Positions 34,345 to 45,045 of a stretch of 64,000 nt of DNA are shown piece after piece. Position 1 is the stretch's first letter. Every line of letters begins with the position of its first letter. The notes beneath the pieces are model-generated. The model saw only the letters and a program-made list of their open reading frames with translations, was not told where the DNA came from and did no database searches. The stretch comes from Iris pallida (Eukaryota; Streptophyta; Magnoliopsida; Asparagales; Iridaceae): NCBI GenBank assembly GCA_029216955.1, contig JANAVB010015600.1, forward strand, positions 37,632,153 through 37,696,152, read 5' to 3'. Both the position numbers and the translations under genes were made by a program.

Positions 34345-34363
34345 TGGTGGCCCATGCAGGTCG
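34345..34363 (+). promoter_or_regulatory. PBS-like motif, LARD C
   Basis: TGGTGGCCCATGCAGGTCG, 9 nt inside the 5' LTR end, identical in sequence and spacing to LARD A. Confidence 0.5.
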
Positions 34364-35244
34364 AGTTTATGTAGTGGTATTCGAACTAGCGTATCACTAC
34401 AGCCTGCAGTAGGATTAGGATATTTTTTTGGGGTACTCAATCACATTAGGAAAAACTCTTAATCAGATTCCTTTTATCCAATTGCTGCTTATTGATTTTC
34501 CTTGAATATAAACTGTCCTCCCTTGATTTTTCACTTCATTCTCAGTAATTGCTTCTTGGTTTGATCCGTCTTCATGATGGTTATGAAGACGATCTCATCG
34601 CTTCGGTTCGGGGGATACTATCGAGAGGCTGGCCGCCTCTCGTCCTGTTTATCAGGGCCTCAAGACCACAGCTCTTGTTGTGCCGACTCAGGTTGGCATT
34701 TCTGCTACATTGGAGGTGCACCTCTATCTGTACAGAGATTTTCTCCCATCATTTCTGATTTCTCTCAGCAGCGGTAATTCATGCAGCATCAGCAGCAGAC
34801 CAGGGGAAACTAGCGGGGCGAGCTATCGTCAGGACAGTCAAGGATGCACAGGCCGTTGGAGATCTAGTTGTAGGTTCCGTTCTTTTGATTTCATTTCCGC
34901 AATTGCCTCTTATAGCTGTCTTGAAATTCGATTCTCCCTGTTCCTTGTTGATTTATCAATTTTGTCCTGTTGTTTTTGGTGTTATGTTGATTTTCTTCTG
35001 AAATAAATCATATGGGCTAGGTCACCTAAATCATGGGATCTAGAATCTTCGATAGTCGTGTTAGTTGGCATAGCGAGGACATGTAGTCAGATTTCGGATG
35101 TATTTCTCGGGTATGGGAACTTAAGGTTTTCGCCGTCGCATGCGGCAATACAAAAATTTTAAATACCATGAACCTAGAGGTACGTACCTTAGTCAAGGAC
35201 TCTGTGATTATCGTAGCCTTGCTCACCAGCATAATGAACACTCT

Positions 35245-35350
35245 GGACAACATGATTTTGGGCAGACGCATATGATTAACAGATTGTATCTTGAGAAGAT
35301 TTAAAACATCATACCCTTTTGATTGTTATAAATGACTTAGGAGTAGGGAT
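35245..35350 (+). other. Conserved non-coding block (LARD C copy)
   Basis: ACAACATGATTTTGGGCAG, AGACGCATATGATTA-type core, CAGATTGTA and CTTAGGAGTAG in the same order as LARD A 2885-3035. Confidence 0.55.
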
Positions 35351-35959
35351 ATTCTAGTTTTGTAGAGCCTATTCATAGGTAGTTCCTTCATAGTATATAG
35401 ATATGGTGACTTGTAGAGTGTCTGTACCCTAGAGGTGATAGTTAGCATTGGTGCTAGAGTAGTAACCCATTGCAGATAATTCCCTATTATTATGATACCA
35501 ACCAGTTACGTATAGGATGTAGTATGCCATACAACCTTGATGATTTATTATAGTTTTCCTTTACCCTTCCAGTAAGGCACCCAGTGACCAGAGCCTGCCC
35601 TTGAGCATAGTTGTAGTTTCACCTAAGACTAAGAGGCCTATATATATAGATGATATACTTAGGATATATGTGATGGTTTGTTGTTCTTGAGCATATATAT
35701 ATATATATATATGTGATGTTTGGGATTGGTGTGCTTTGCTTGTGGGTAATAAGTTATGGGTGACTTAATAGGATTGGGAAGTTAAGAGCTAGTCTATCAT
35801 AGAGTTTTCTTTGCTAATCCCTAGTTGCCAATACTAGGTAGCTAGCATAGGTAAATCCTAAGAAGTTGACCAGCTGATGACCAAGTACTAGGGTGTTGAG
35901 AAAATTGAGTAGTGATTGACCCTTGACTATGTTTGACCTAGAAGGGGTGCGATCATCTT

Positions 35960-35996
35960 AATTTCGAGGACGAAATTTTTATAAGGTGGGTAGGAT
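35960..35996 (+). promoter_or_regulatory. PPT region and vestigial pol C-terminus, LARD C
   Basis: AATTTCGAGGACGAAATT then TTTATAAGGTGGGTAGGAT abuts the LTR start at 35997. In frame it reads NFEDEIFIRWVG. Upstream TTTGACCTAGAAGG is also shared with LARD A. Confidence 0.78.
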
Positions 35997-36297
35997 TGTA
36001 ACACCCAGTTTTCCAGAAGAGGGTAATTTTGGAATTTTATAATTATAATTATTATTTAATGGTATTTATTTCATATTATGATTTTTAGTGATTTTTAACT
36101 ATTTTTTTTATTTTTTTATTTAAATTCATGACTTGTGATTTTTGGTATTTTGCTAGTGAACAGTAGAGACTGCCTACCCTAGAGCCTAGCCTTGTCATTA
36201 GGGTATTTTTGACATTTTAGGGTTATCTAAATTTATTAGAATTTATTTGAATTTATGAGAATTTTTAGAAATTATTTTGGAATTGTTTGAATAAGGG

Positions 36298-36361
36298 TTG
36301 ACTAGGTTGACTTTGACTAGCTTTGACTTTGTGACCTAACCCTAGTTAAGTTGGACTTGAC
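36298..36361 (+). promoter_or_regulatory. W-box (TTGAC) array, LARD C 3' LTR (first)
   Basis: Five forward TTGAC cores, counterpart of 33036-33109. Confidence 0.5.
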
Positions 36362-36571
36362 TAGATGTGGGATCCTAGGTTAAGTTAAGTTAACCATACT
36401 CTAGTTAGGGAACCAATTAGGAATATTGAGACTTGAATAGAAGGATTTTGACCACAAGTCATGACTTGTGATTTTAAGTCATTGATTTATGCCTAAGCCC
36501 AAAGCCCATTAGTCAAGTGCCCAAACCCTAGTCCTAACATTTTTGTCCAGCCAACCTAGGGATTCCCCCAC

Positions 36572-36578
36572 TATATAA
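36572..36578 (+). promoter_or_regulatory. TATA box, LARD C 3' LTR
   Basis: CTATATAATC; the 5' LTR has CTTTATAATC at the same place. Confidence 0.55.
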
Positions 36579-38994
36579 TCTCTCCTAAAATCTAGGGCTA
36601 GCCTCTTCTTTAGGAATTTATTACAAGAGAAGAAAGAGGTGAGTCCCCATGTTCAAAAATCCCTAGAAAATCTATTTTTTCTCCTTTTTAATCCAAACAA
36701 ATTGCAATAGGTTCTAATTATTGTTTTCTTGCTGTTGGAATTGGTTGTTCTCAGTTTTCTATCAATTTGGAGGAGTTTCACCATCAAGGAGAACATCACT
36801 CATTAGAGCTTTTTGAGAGTTTTGATACATTGAGGTAACTCTCTATCCACACCATAGAATCCTGAGATTTTTGCATCATTAGGGAGCGCTAGACCTAACC
36901 TAACTGTAGGAATAGGAATCCCTAAGTTTTTGTGTCCTTTCATATCCAAACTGGACACGTATCAGTGTTTAATTTTAGGTTTTTGATGAAATGCCCCAAT
37001 AGGCATTTCGTGTGAATTTTGGGAATCTTTTTGAATAGGAAATTAGTTTATGTTGTCGCTTACACGATTCTTCACGACTGAGGGTGTCCTATGTCGCATC
37101 GTGTCATATTCGATAAGTGCACACGCGGGTGCGCACGCGCGCGGGGCTGTGCACGTGCCATGCTGTTCGGGGGCTGTGCAGGACACGACACGCCATGTTT
37201 CGACACAAAATTTTGTGGGGTCGAGGGGGCATGCACTGACATCATGCCCCCAAAATTCCATCGAATCTCGTGTACTGGTTAAGGAGAAATCGATCGTGCA
37301 CTGTCCTTATACTGTTCTGTGCACTGTGACTTTTAGCCACTGACACGGCTTCATAATTCGGACACGCGACACTTTGGACTCGATACAGGCGTATAGACAC
37401 GTGCACCTAGACCTAACCTAGGTGTGGGCACAACCACGTGTCCTAGTTCGTGCTGTGTCGTGTGCACGACATGCGTGCACACGTGCACGATACAGTGCAT
37501 CGAACTGGACTGTTTTGTACTGTTTGTATCTCGTTTTGACTTGGACATGTTTCTGTCCACTTTGGTGGACACAATCATGTTGTATGACACGTATGTACTA
37601 TTTATGAAGATTACCAACCTTTTAAATTTCATTTTATTGTGTTTTCAATAGTTGTTTATCAATTTACCTAATTTATTGATACATGAAATTTCTGTGGATT
37701 CCCAGTTTTCTAAATCAAATTTGGGCACCTATTTTAACCTATTTATTACTACTTAAATATTGGTTTTAGTCCCATTTAGTGTTCTCCTATAGGTTAACTA
37801 GCTGTGTGTCAAATTTGGTGTAATTTGGTGGGTTATTGCCTCGATAAATGGGTTGTTTGTTGTAGACTGAAAAACTGGAATTTCATAAACTGTGGTAAAC
37901 TGTTTTAAGACTGATTTATGAGTTCAATTATGAACTATATTGTTGGTTCTTCATATATGGAAAAAATTGAGTTTGAGACCTCTAAACCTGAACCAGTGAA
38001 CTATTTTTTTCCCTATTCCTGTTCAGCCCATAAATGTGCACACAAGGACACATGAGCAATCACTGATTTCCAGGTTATGCATTGGCCCACTGCTTAGTAT
38101 TTCACACACAATGTTAGCTTGCTGAATTTCCTTTTTGCACACACTCACAAGCTTTCACACAGACCAGAAATGGACAGCCCTCTCTCTCACACTATTTCTC
38201 TCTACACACATGTCTAACTTCATTCACTCACTCACATGTCCCCTCTACACACACAAGCCTAACACACTTTATCACACATGCATAGCTCACTCACTGTTAG
38301 CCTAGGTTTCATGTTACACTCATGTCTCCTCTCCACACACCCTGTACACACACACACACATATATATGCTCATACACATACATTGTGACCCTTCCCTCTC
38401 TATATATATGAATATACATATATGTTTAATGTATAATAATATATGTATCATAAACCTATATGTATATATACAAGTATGTAGGTAAACATGTATGTATGCA
38501 TCTAGGTATTGTATGTATTCATGAACAATACAGTGTATAAATGAATATATGAAGATAGGTATGTATGGATGTAAACATGCATGTAACTAGAAGTACAACT
38601 CTGCCTATGCCACTCACACACACCCTAGCCTATACCATGTACACATATGTTAGTATTTTCCCACACACATGCCACTATGTTAACACACACACATGGCACT
38701 CTCTATATATATACATGTATGTTAATTGCCTATATACATATATAATGTATATGTGGCCTATAAGTGAATGTGTGATATTATATTAAAATTAGATAAATAT
38801 TCAATGTATACAATATGTGTGGATATATGATATGGACTATGGCACATAGCCTATGGGATGTACCCTATGTGATACAACCTATATATATGGCTTAAATGCC
38901 CAGTGAATGTGTGTTGTTGGTTGTATAGCCTATATTTGATGTGTGCTTGCTAGGATAGCCTTGGTTAGGCTTAGTAAGACTTGTCTGGGTTAGG

Positions 38995-39059
38995 TTGACC
39001 TAGTTTGACTAGTATGGTTGACTAGAGTTGACCAAGTGTTGACTTTAGTCTAGATTGAC
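38995..39059 (+). promoter_or_regulatory. W-box (TTGAC) array, LARD C 3' LTR (second)
   Basis: Six forward TTGAC cores in 65 bp (38995, 39005, 39018, 39028, 39039, 39055). The position before the conserved LTR end matches the LARD A array at 791-884. Confidence 0.5.
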
Positions 39060-39452
39060 CTAGATTCATGTAGAATGCATTGTAGATTACTATTATCATC
39101 CCCTGTATACATCTTGACTTGTGTTGCTCTAACTAGGAGTCAGGTATCTCATCTCGGACAGTACATTTACTTCAGACATTCAGATACGAGGTGAGTACAT
39201 TCTCTGACCGTTTCATACTTGTCTGGATTTATATTCTTGCTCTAGATTACTGTACTTGATGCTGACACGATCATTATCACGGATTGGTACTATACGGATC
39301 TTCTTCTGAGATGTTATCTCCTTGTATTCACTAAATACATATTGTGATGTGCGTTTCACTTACATATTGTATTTATTGAATACCCATATCCTTGTATACT
39401 CCTTGTGCATATCGTACTCTCAGTATCACATGAGTCCCAGGGATAGACTATT

Positions 39453-39580
39453 GTACAACTATTGTATAACATTGTACATCTATTGTATAATATTGTACAT
39501 CCATTGTATAACATTGTACAACCATTGTATAACATTGTACATCTATTGTATAATATTGTACATCTATTGTATAACATTGT
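39453..39580 (+). repeat. 21-bp tandem repeat in LARD C 3' LTR
   Basis: About six units of GTACAACTATTGTATAACAT-like sequence at 21-bp spacing (39453, 39474, 39495, 39516, 39537, 39558), with looser copies to about 39720. The period, a multiple of three, creates a false heptapeptide-repeat ORF. Confidence 0.85.
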
Positions 39581-40405
39581 ACACTATTGTGCAAGATAAC
39601 GTAACCGGAGTAGATCCTTGTGTATTGATTTGGGGAGGGGAAGTAGAATTGGTTATGTAATCAAATCCTATTGTACAACATTGTATAACTATTGTATATG
39701 TCTATTGTACACCCACGTACAATAGAGTTACCATTGCATTTTCCTAGACCGTTTACATAACCATATTGTACTCTAAATCACAGTAGGCTTACAGTTCTTA
39801 TTTATCATATTTAGATATTTTCTGTTATCAAATCTCTACAGTTTTTCTTATACATTCTTCTTACAGCATTTCATGTACCTTACTCTATTGCATGCTTTAT
39901 ATTTCCTAACATGATATGAACTGCGTGAGATATTTTGTGCTCGCTCCCATCCTGACTGGACCTGTTGAAAATTTTACAGAGGATGATGAGGCACCCTGCA
40001 CCCTTACTTGGAGTTTGCCTAGTTGACACTCGCGACCTGGACCCCAGGGGAGGTTCAGGCAGCTGCTGAGGACGATACCTTGCTTAGTATATATAGTTTA
40101 GACTGTTTTCCCTTTTATGTTTAGTTGTTGTTCCTGATTCAGAGTTTGTATATTGTAGAGATGTTCAGACTTGTATTTCATTTCTGTTGTACCTCGGTTG
40201 AGGATTCTCTTATCTATTTTATCGTGCCATATTCTATCTCTAGATTGTGATAGAGTTGTACCTCTGTGTTGGCCTCCTTATGGAGAGCATTCATATTATG
40301 TTAGTTATAGTTCATGACCTAGAACAGCGTTCTACCGCCGACACTGTGGCGTAGGTTGGGCGTTGTTACGCTCTCGTACCCTCACAGTGGGTACGGGTCG
40401 TGATA

Positions 40406-40410
40406 ATATT
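40406..40410. repeat. Target-site duplication, LARD C (right)
   Basis: ATATT, matching 32741-32745. Confidence 0.85.
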
Positions 40411-41181
40411 CCCCGATACTGTTCTTCTTGCAAGCACCAAGGCCATACAAGGGATGTATGTAAGGTTCATGCTACTAATAAAGCTCCTACCCAGCTTAAA
40501 TATAAAGAAGTTATGATTGATACTGCTATCAATAACCCTCCGGTGGGGCCTATTAATGTTGAACATGGTGAAACATCTAATCCCATAGTGGCGTTGATCA
40601 ATCCGGACATTAATGCCCAACCGCCAAAAGTTACTCAACTTCCCAACACAACAGAGGGTGAGCCGACCAATGAGGACCCGCCTATCGATCCTCTGAATAT
40701 CCCTGCAGCCAATTCTCTTCATGTCAACTCCTTACTACAGTCATCACCTCCACTTTCACCTCACTCACCTCATCTCCTGGAAAACCCTGATTCTTCGTTG
40801 GCAGAGCCGCTTGAGGAAGGAGAACTTCGGACGTGGGCGGATCAAGTTGAAGTGGAGGAACTCCTCCACGGCAGTTTAGTTGATATTCCTGCTGAGATTA
40901 CTGGGGTTACTGCTACTTCTTCGGTCCCTATTTCGGGGACTGAACCTCTGCCTCCTTCGGGAGACGCTGCTAATACGTCGGCTTCCGAGCTTGGAGACAC
41001 CCTCCCTCCCATTCCTTCGGATCATCCTACAGCTGCTAATGGAGATGGCTCATGCCGACCTCCAGTCATCCCTGGGACACAGAAAAAGAAGAAAGATCCT
41101 CCACCCTTCTCCTCCCGCATCCTTCGATCAGCAGCTAAGATACCCCAAACTGCTCCTCCGCCCCCCACCTCTAATGTTTAA
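40411..41181 (+). pseudogene. LINE C ORF1, 3' part
   Basis: Continues ORF1 after LARD C with PRYCSSCKHQGHTRDVC, a CCHC zinc knuckle equal in place to that of LINE A. A Pro/Ser-rich tail follows, containing LEEGELRTW and ending at a TAA (41179-41181) that overlaps the ORF2 start as ATGTTTAA. This segment is fully open. Confidence 0.87.
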
Positions 41182-42203
41182 AATCCTCTGTTGGAATATT
41201 AGAGGAATGAAATAATAAAATCCTTTCATATGGAGGCAGACTTGTCCTTATTAAGTCTATTCTCACATCTATTCCTGTTCATTGCTTATCTGCTAGTAAT
41301 CCTCCTATTACTGTTTTGAATCGCCTTGAGAGCTTGTTTGATAGCTTTCTTTGGGGTTCGAAGGATGGCTTGTCCAAGCGTTCTTGGCTTAATTGGGATC
41401 GGGTGGCTAGGACTATTCCTGAGGGAGGACTTGGTGTTCGTCGACTAAGGGATGTTATGGATCCTATGACTGTCAAACTTTGGTGGAAATTGCGCTCTAC
41501 AAACTCTTTGTGGGCTTCTTTTTTCAAGGCGAAGTATTGTGCATCTGAACATCCTTCTGAAGTAGATCTTACATCTGCTGCCTCTCATGTCTGGAAAAGG
41601 CTTATTAGGGGCCGTCAACTTGGTGATGCACATATTGTTGTGGATGCTATGGGTAACTTCATGTGGACTTCGCATCCTGCAGGTAATTTTTCTCTTTCTT
41701 TGGCCTGGAACAATATCTGCCTGCAATTCCCTCAACATACTTACTTCAAGAATGTATGGAACAAATGCATGCCGACCAAGTGGTCTATACTTCTTTGGAG
41801 GATTATTCTAAACAAACTCCCGACTGATGAAAATATCATAAAACTGGGCTTCTCAATGGCCTCGGCGTGCCATTGTTGCGAAAATCGTAAAACTGAATCC
41901 ATTGTTCATATTTTTAGTGATGGGGATATGGCTATGGCCGCATGGAATTATTTTGAAGCTATTATTGGGGTTCGATCGAATAGGGTGGATATGCTTCATA
42001 GGCTGCAAACTTGGTGGAGGAGACGACAGAAACATCTCAAGCAAATTGTCGTGGGTGCTATATGTTGGGTGGTTTGGAAAAATAGAAACAAGTGGAGATA
42101 TGAAGCTTATATTTTCTCTTCTGATCAACTTATTGCTGAAGTTCGAAGACAAGTGAAGAAATCTATGATTAGATGTACCCATGTTGAAATTCCGGATTTA
42201 TAA
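41174..42203 (+). pseudogene. LINE C ORF2 remnant (endonuclease and RT deleted)
   Basis: The ATG at 41174 opens MFKILCWNIRGMK, the first endonuclease motif; two stop codons and a deletion junction follow at about 41208-41228. The sequence resumes in the post-RT region (SYGGRLVLIKSILTSIPVH, one frame off). An open frame of 295 codons (41316-42203) then covers LNWDRVARTIPEGGLGVRRL, the zf-RVT-like zinc segment (CHCCENRKTESIVHIF) and KNRNKWRYE to the C-terminus. The catalytic YADD core is absent. Confidence 0.85.
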
Positions 42204-42742
<539 letters not shown>

Positions 42743-43354
42743 TGGAACCTGTACTTTATTGATGTATCAGGCGCAAAATGCCGAAGCCTATATAAGTAAG
42801 CGCATCTTGCACGAAAATAAAACAGTCAACAAAAAGAGGCCAGCCGCTAAAAACTGCTCACTGGCCCGAGCCCATGGTTAGGTCAGCGCTGTCCGGAGGA
42901 AGTCTGCGATGTGGGAGCAACGCCTGCCGATTTTGTGAATTTGTCGGAGGGCCTCCCTGATCAGCTGGTTGGGATTGTATTGGCGTCCTTCGTATCTAAA
43001 TTTGTTCCGATTCTTCAAGAGGACCCAGATGCCAGCTGCTGTGACGATCTAATGCCCGAGGGAGTCACCCCAGCTGGCGAGTAGATCGTTGAAGCCCTTG
43101 GCCTGAAGATCATTCCTGCAACGCAGAGAGACGGTAGTCCACAGCAAAGCGGCGAGGTCGCTGGAGAGCAGGACGTGCTCGGCTGTTTCTGATCGATGGA
43201 AAGTGCAACAGTGGCATTTCGATGCCAGGCTGAATCCGATGGAGGTAAGGAAATCGTCAGTTGGAAGCTTCTTGCGTTGCGCTCTCCAGAACAGAATTGA
43301 CCATTTGATGGGAATGCATGACTTCCAAAATGAGGCGATAATAGGGGACAACAC
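42743..43354 (-). pseudogene. LINE D ORF2 C-terminus and 3' UTR (distal half)
   Basis: Minus-strand continuation of LINE D beyond element E. 43354 downward reads a zf-RVT-like segment (SFWKSCIPIKWSILFWRA, then CHCCTFHRSETAEHVL), followed one frame away by KNRNKFRYEGRQYNP and the C-terminus near 42883, as in LINE C. The 3' UTR contains AATAAAG and ends GGTTCCA directly at (TA)n, with no poly(A). Confidence 0.82.
43350..43354. repeat. Target-site duplication, element E (left)
   Basis: AACAC, against GACAC at 61012-61016 (four of five match). LINE D coding resumes across the two points. Confidence 0.65.
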
Positions 43355-43701
43355 TGTTTCCCATGAAATATAAAAGAACAGAAAAATTATCGGAGGACTG
43401 GACTTTTACTTCACAATACAAACTCGCTTATACAAAGAAAGCCTAGGGACGAAAACCTAGGTACATTAATCTAAGTACAATTGTTTATTTTAGATTCTGG
43501 GGGGTGACGGTAGAGGCTCGGGAAAGCGACGGCAGCTCTGCCTTACTCCTTGGACGATCGGATGCAGCCTTGGCTCCGGGGAAGAAATGCTCTCAGGATG
43601 CTCTCTGTGTGCCTTTTTCTCTCTGCTTTCTCTCTTCAAGTCTCTCCAGGTGCTCTGGTGCTCTTCGAAAAAAGTCCACTTCGTAAGGGAATGGCACCTT
43701 G

Positions 43702-43711
43702 CTATTTATAG
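43702..43711 (-). promoter_or_regulatory. TATA box, element E 3' LTR
   Basis: CTATAAATAG on the minus strand. Confidence 0.65.
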
Positions 43712-44061
43712 GAATAGGATGCAATCATTAGGGTTTGCAATGATTGCCTCCTTGATAAGTCGGCGGTTAAGGCTCAATTAATTTGGGCCCTTCATTCTGA
43801 TTATAGCAAATCTAGGTAATTAATATAGATTGCATCAAATCTCTGTGGGCAATAAATGTTGATTGCCATGAATATTTACGACTTGTGAGGGATTGCCACG
43901 TGTTTAATTTGCTCGATTTGACTTGATTTGGGCAATTATGGTGATTGCAACAAATCTAATTTTGTTAGGATTTGTTAGCTCCCATAATTCCAGGAAGATA
44001 AGACTGCCACGTGTCTCAATCGTCGTAAAAAGTGCCACGTGTCTTCACTGGGTCATCTTGG

Positions 44062-44345
44062 CAGAACCGCATATGCGTGGGCCGCATGAAGATGAACGAC
44101 CGCATGAAGATGGGCAGCCGCATGGGGATGAACAGCCGCATGAAGATGGGCAGCCGCATGAGGATAGGTAGCCGTATGCTGACGGGCGGACGCATAGAGG
44201 ATACAGCCGCATGAAGATGGGTGGCCGCATGAAGTGGGCGGCCGCATGCTGACGGGCAGCCGCATAGAGGATGCAGCCGTATGAAGATGGGTGGCCGTAT
44301 GAAGTGGGAGGCCGCATAAAGTGGGCGACTGCAGCCGCATGCCTC
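44062..44345. repeat. CCGCAT motif array, element E 3' LTR U3
   Basis: Twelve exact CCGCAT on the plus strand (ATGCGG in element orientation) in about 280 bp, mostly inside a loose 17-24-bp unit such as GCCGCATGAAGATGGGCA, plus GCCGTAT and GACGCAT variants. It lies upstream of the LTR TATA box in element orientation. Confidence 0.85.
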
Positions 44346-44647
44346 AGGAATCGGTAGATTCTGCCAGCTGTGAAAAGATTTTCTCCTCTTCCCTAGGAAC
44401 ACGCCTTTATATCAGTCATTATTGTGCCTTTATGTCAGTGCTGTCATTTGTCAGAGCTGTCAGCCGTCAGGGCATTAAATGCAGCCAAAGATGAAGGAAG
44501 ACGCTGTTGAAGGACACGTGGGTCTGGGCCTATCCGAGCCGCATAGAAGCTTGAGCTGTATGGACCCCTGAGCCGTATGGGCTCTCTGAGCCGCATGGAG
44601 ATCCTTGGCCGCATAGATCTTTCTTTATTATTTTTCATGCTTCTACA

Positions 44648-44662
44648 AGACCCCCTTCAAAG
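44648..44662 (-). promoter_or_regulatory. Polypurine tract, element E
   Basis: CTTTGAAGGGGGTCT on the minus strand abuts the 3' LTR start TGTAGAAG. Confidence 0.75.
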
Positions 44663-44714
44663 TTTTTAATTTTACAAAATTGAAATACTTTGAATAAGAA
44701 GCATGGCTATGTAT

Positions 44715-44862
44715 AAACTCCTCTGGCCGCATATGGTGTTCGGGCCGCATGGATGTCCCGACCGCATGGCCTCCTCAGCCGCCTGTCCATCTGAGCCGCA
44801 TTGACAAACCAGCCGTATGGACTGTCTGGCCGCATAAGCTGTCTGGCCGCATGGGCTCCTTG
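44715..44862. repeat. CCGCAT motif cluster upstream of the antisense gene
   Basis: Six exact CCGCAT plus GCCGTAT variants lie between the 3' LTR and the TATA box at 45038 of the plus-strand gene. They are dispersed in non-tandem sequence, unlike the LTR array. Confidence 0.75.
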
Positions 44863-45037
44863 CCACGTCATCCTGTCACGTATGCAAATTTTTTGCATTA
44901 ATTACCTTTAATTTGTTGTCAGATTTTGAAGCCGCTTTTCGGGGCAGGATCCCAAGAGTTTTATTTAGTCGGTTCATCTCGATAACCGAAGAGTCAGTTT
45001 TCATGCTGCACGCGGATCGTATTGCCCTCCTTTTGTC

Positions 45038-45045
45038 TATAAATA
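45038..45045 (+). promoter_or_regulatory. TATA box of the antisense gene in element E
   Basis: GTCTATAAATAGGAAC on the plus strand, about 100 bp upstream of the ATG at 45148 and followed by a CT-rich presumed start region. It is separate from the LTR promoters, which face the other way. Confidence 0.65.

Larger units (their letters stand above)
34336..35996 (+). other. LARD C non-coding interior
   Basis: 1,661 bp without coding domains. The first 110 bp (PBS-like motif, then CGAACTAG...CACTACAGCCTGCAGTAGG) matches LARD A 2125-2245. A second shared block lies at 35245-35350. Open frames here are short and not conserved between A and C. Confidence 0.78.
32746..40405 (+). mobile_element. LARD C: long-LTR, non-coding gypsy-type element
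   Basis: Starts TGTAACACCCAGTTTTCC (32746) and the same sequence follows the PPT at 35997. The 3' LTR runs to 40405 (4,409 bp), but the 5' LTR is only 1,590 bp because an internal segment equivalent to about 37587-40400 is missing. The interior (34336-35996) is non-coding. An exact 5-bp ATATT target duplication flanks the unit, and the interrupted LINE ORF1 resumes in frame. Confidence 0.9.
35997..40405 (+). repeat. LARD C 3' LTR (4,409 bp)
   Basis: Starts TGTAACACCC and ends GGGTCGTGATA, where the canonical CA has become TA; the adjacent ATATT duplication confirms the end. Features in order: TTGAC array (36298-36361), TATATAA (36572-36578), GAGGTGAGT donor-like site (36636-36645), CACGTG sites, CA/TA-rich middle, second TTGAC array (38995-39059) and a 21-bp tandem repeat. 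The last 1.2 kb is homologous to the end of the LARD A LTR. Confidence 0.87.
43355..44647 (-). repeat. Element E 3' LTR (1,293 bp)
   Basis: On the minus strand starts TGTAGAAGCATG and ends GGGAAACA. Closely similar to 59755-61011, differing by scattered substitutions and indels. Contains a CCGCAT array (44062-44345), a further three copies near its U3 start, and a TATA box. Confidence 0.9.

Noticed and set aside
35997..37589. Treating LARD C as an element with 1.6-kb LTRs ending at 37589
   Set aside because: No target duplication at 37590 matches 32741-32745, and the interrupted LINE ORF1 only resumes at 40411, so the 3' LTR runs to 40405.
39322..39660. A 112-codon open frame with a repeating seven-residue pattern (ITLYIYC-like)
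   Set aside because: It is the translation of a 21-bp LTR tandem repeat; the other LTR copy lacks the region and no domain is present.
44016..44402. Minus-strand frames full of HAAAHLHAA-type repeats (also 60415-60766)
   Set aside because: They are translations of the CCGCAT array in the LTR; three frames are open at once, with no start context or conservation.
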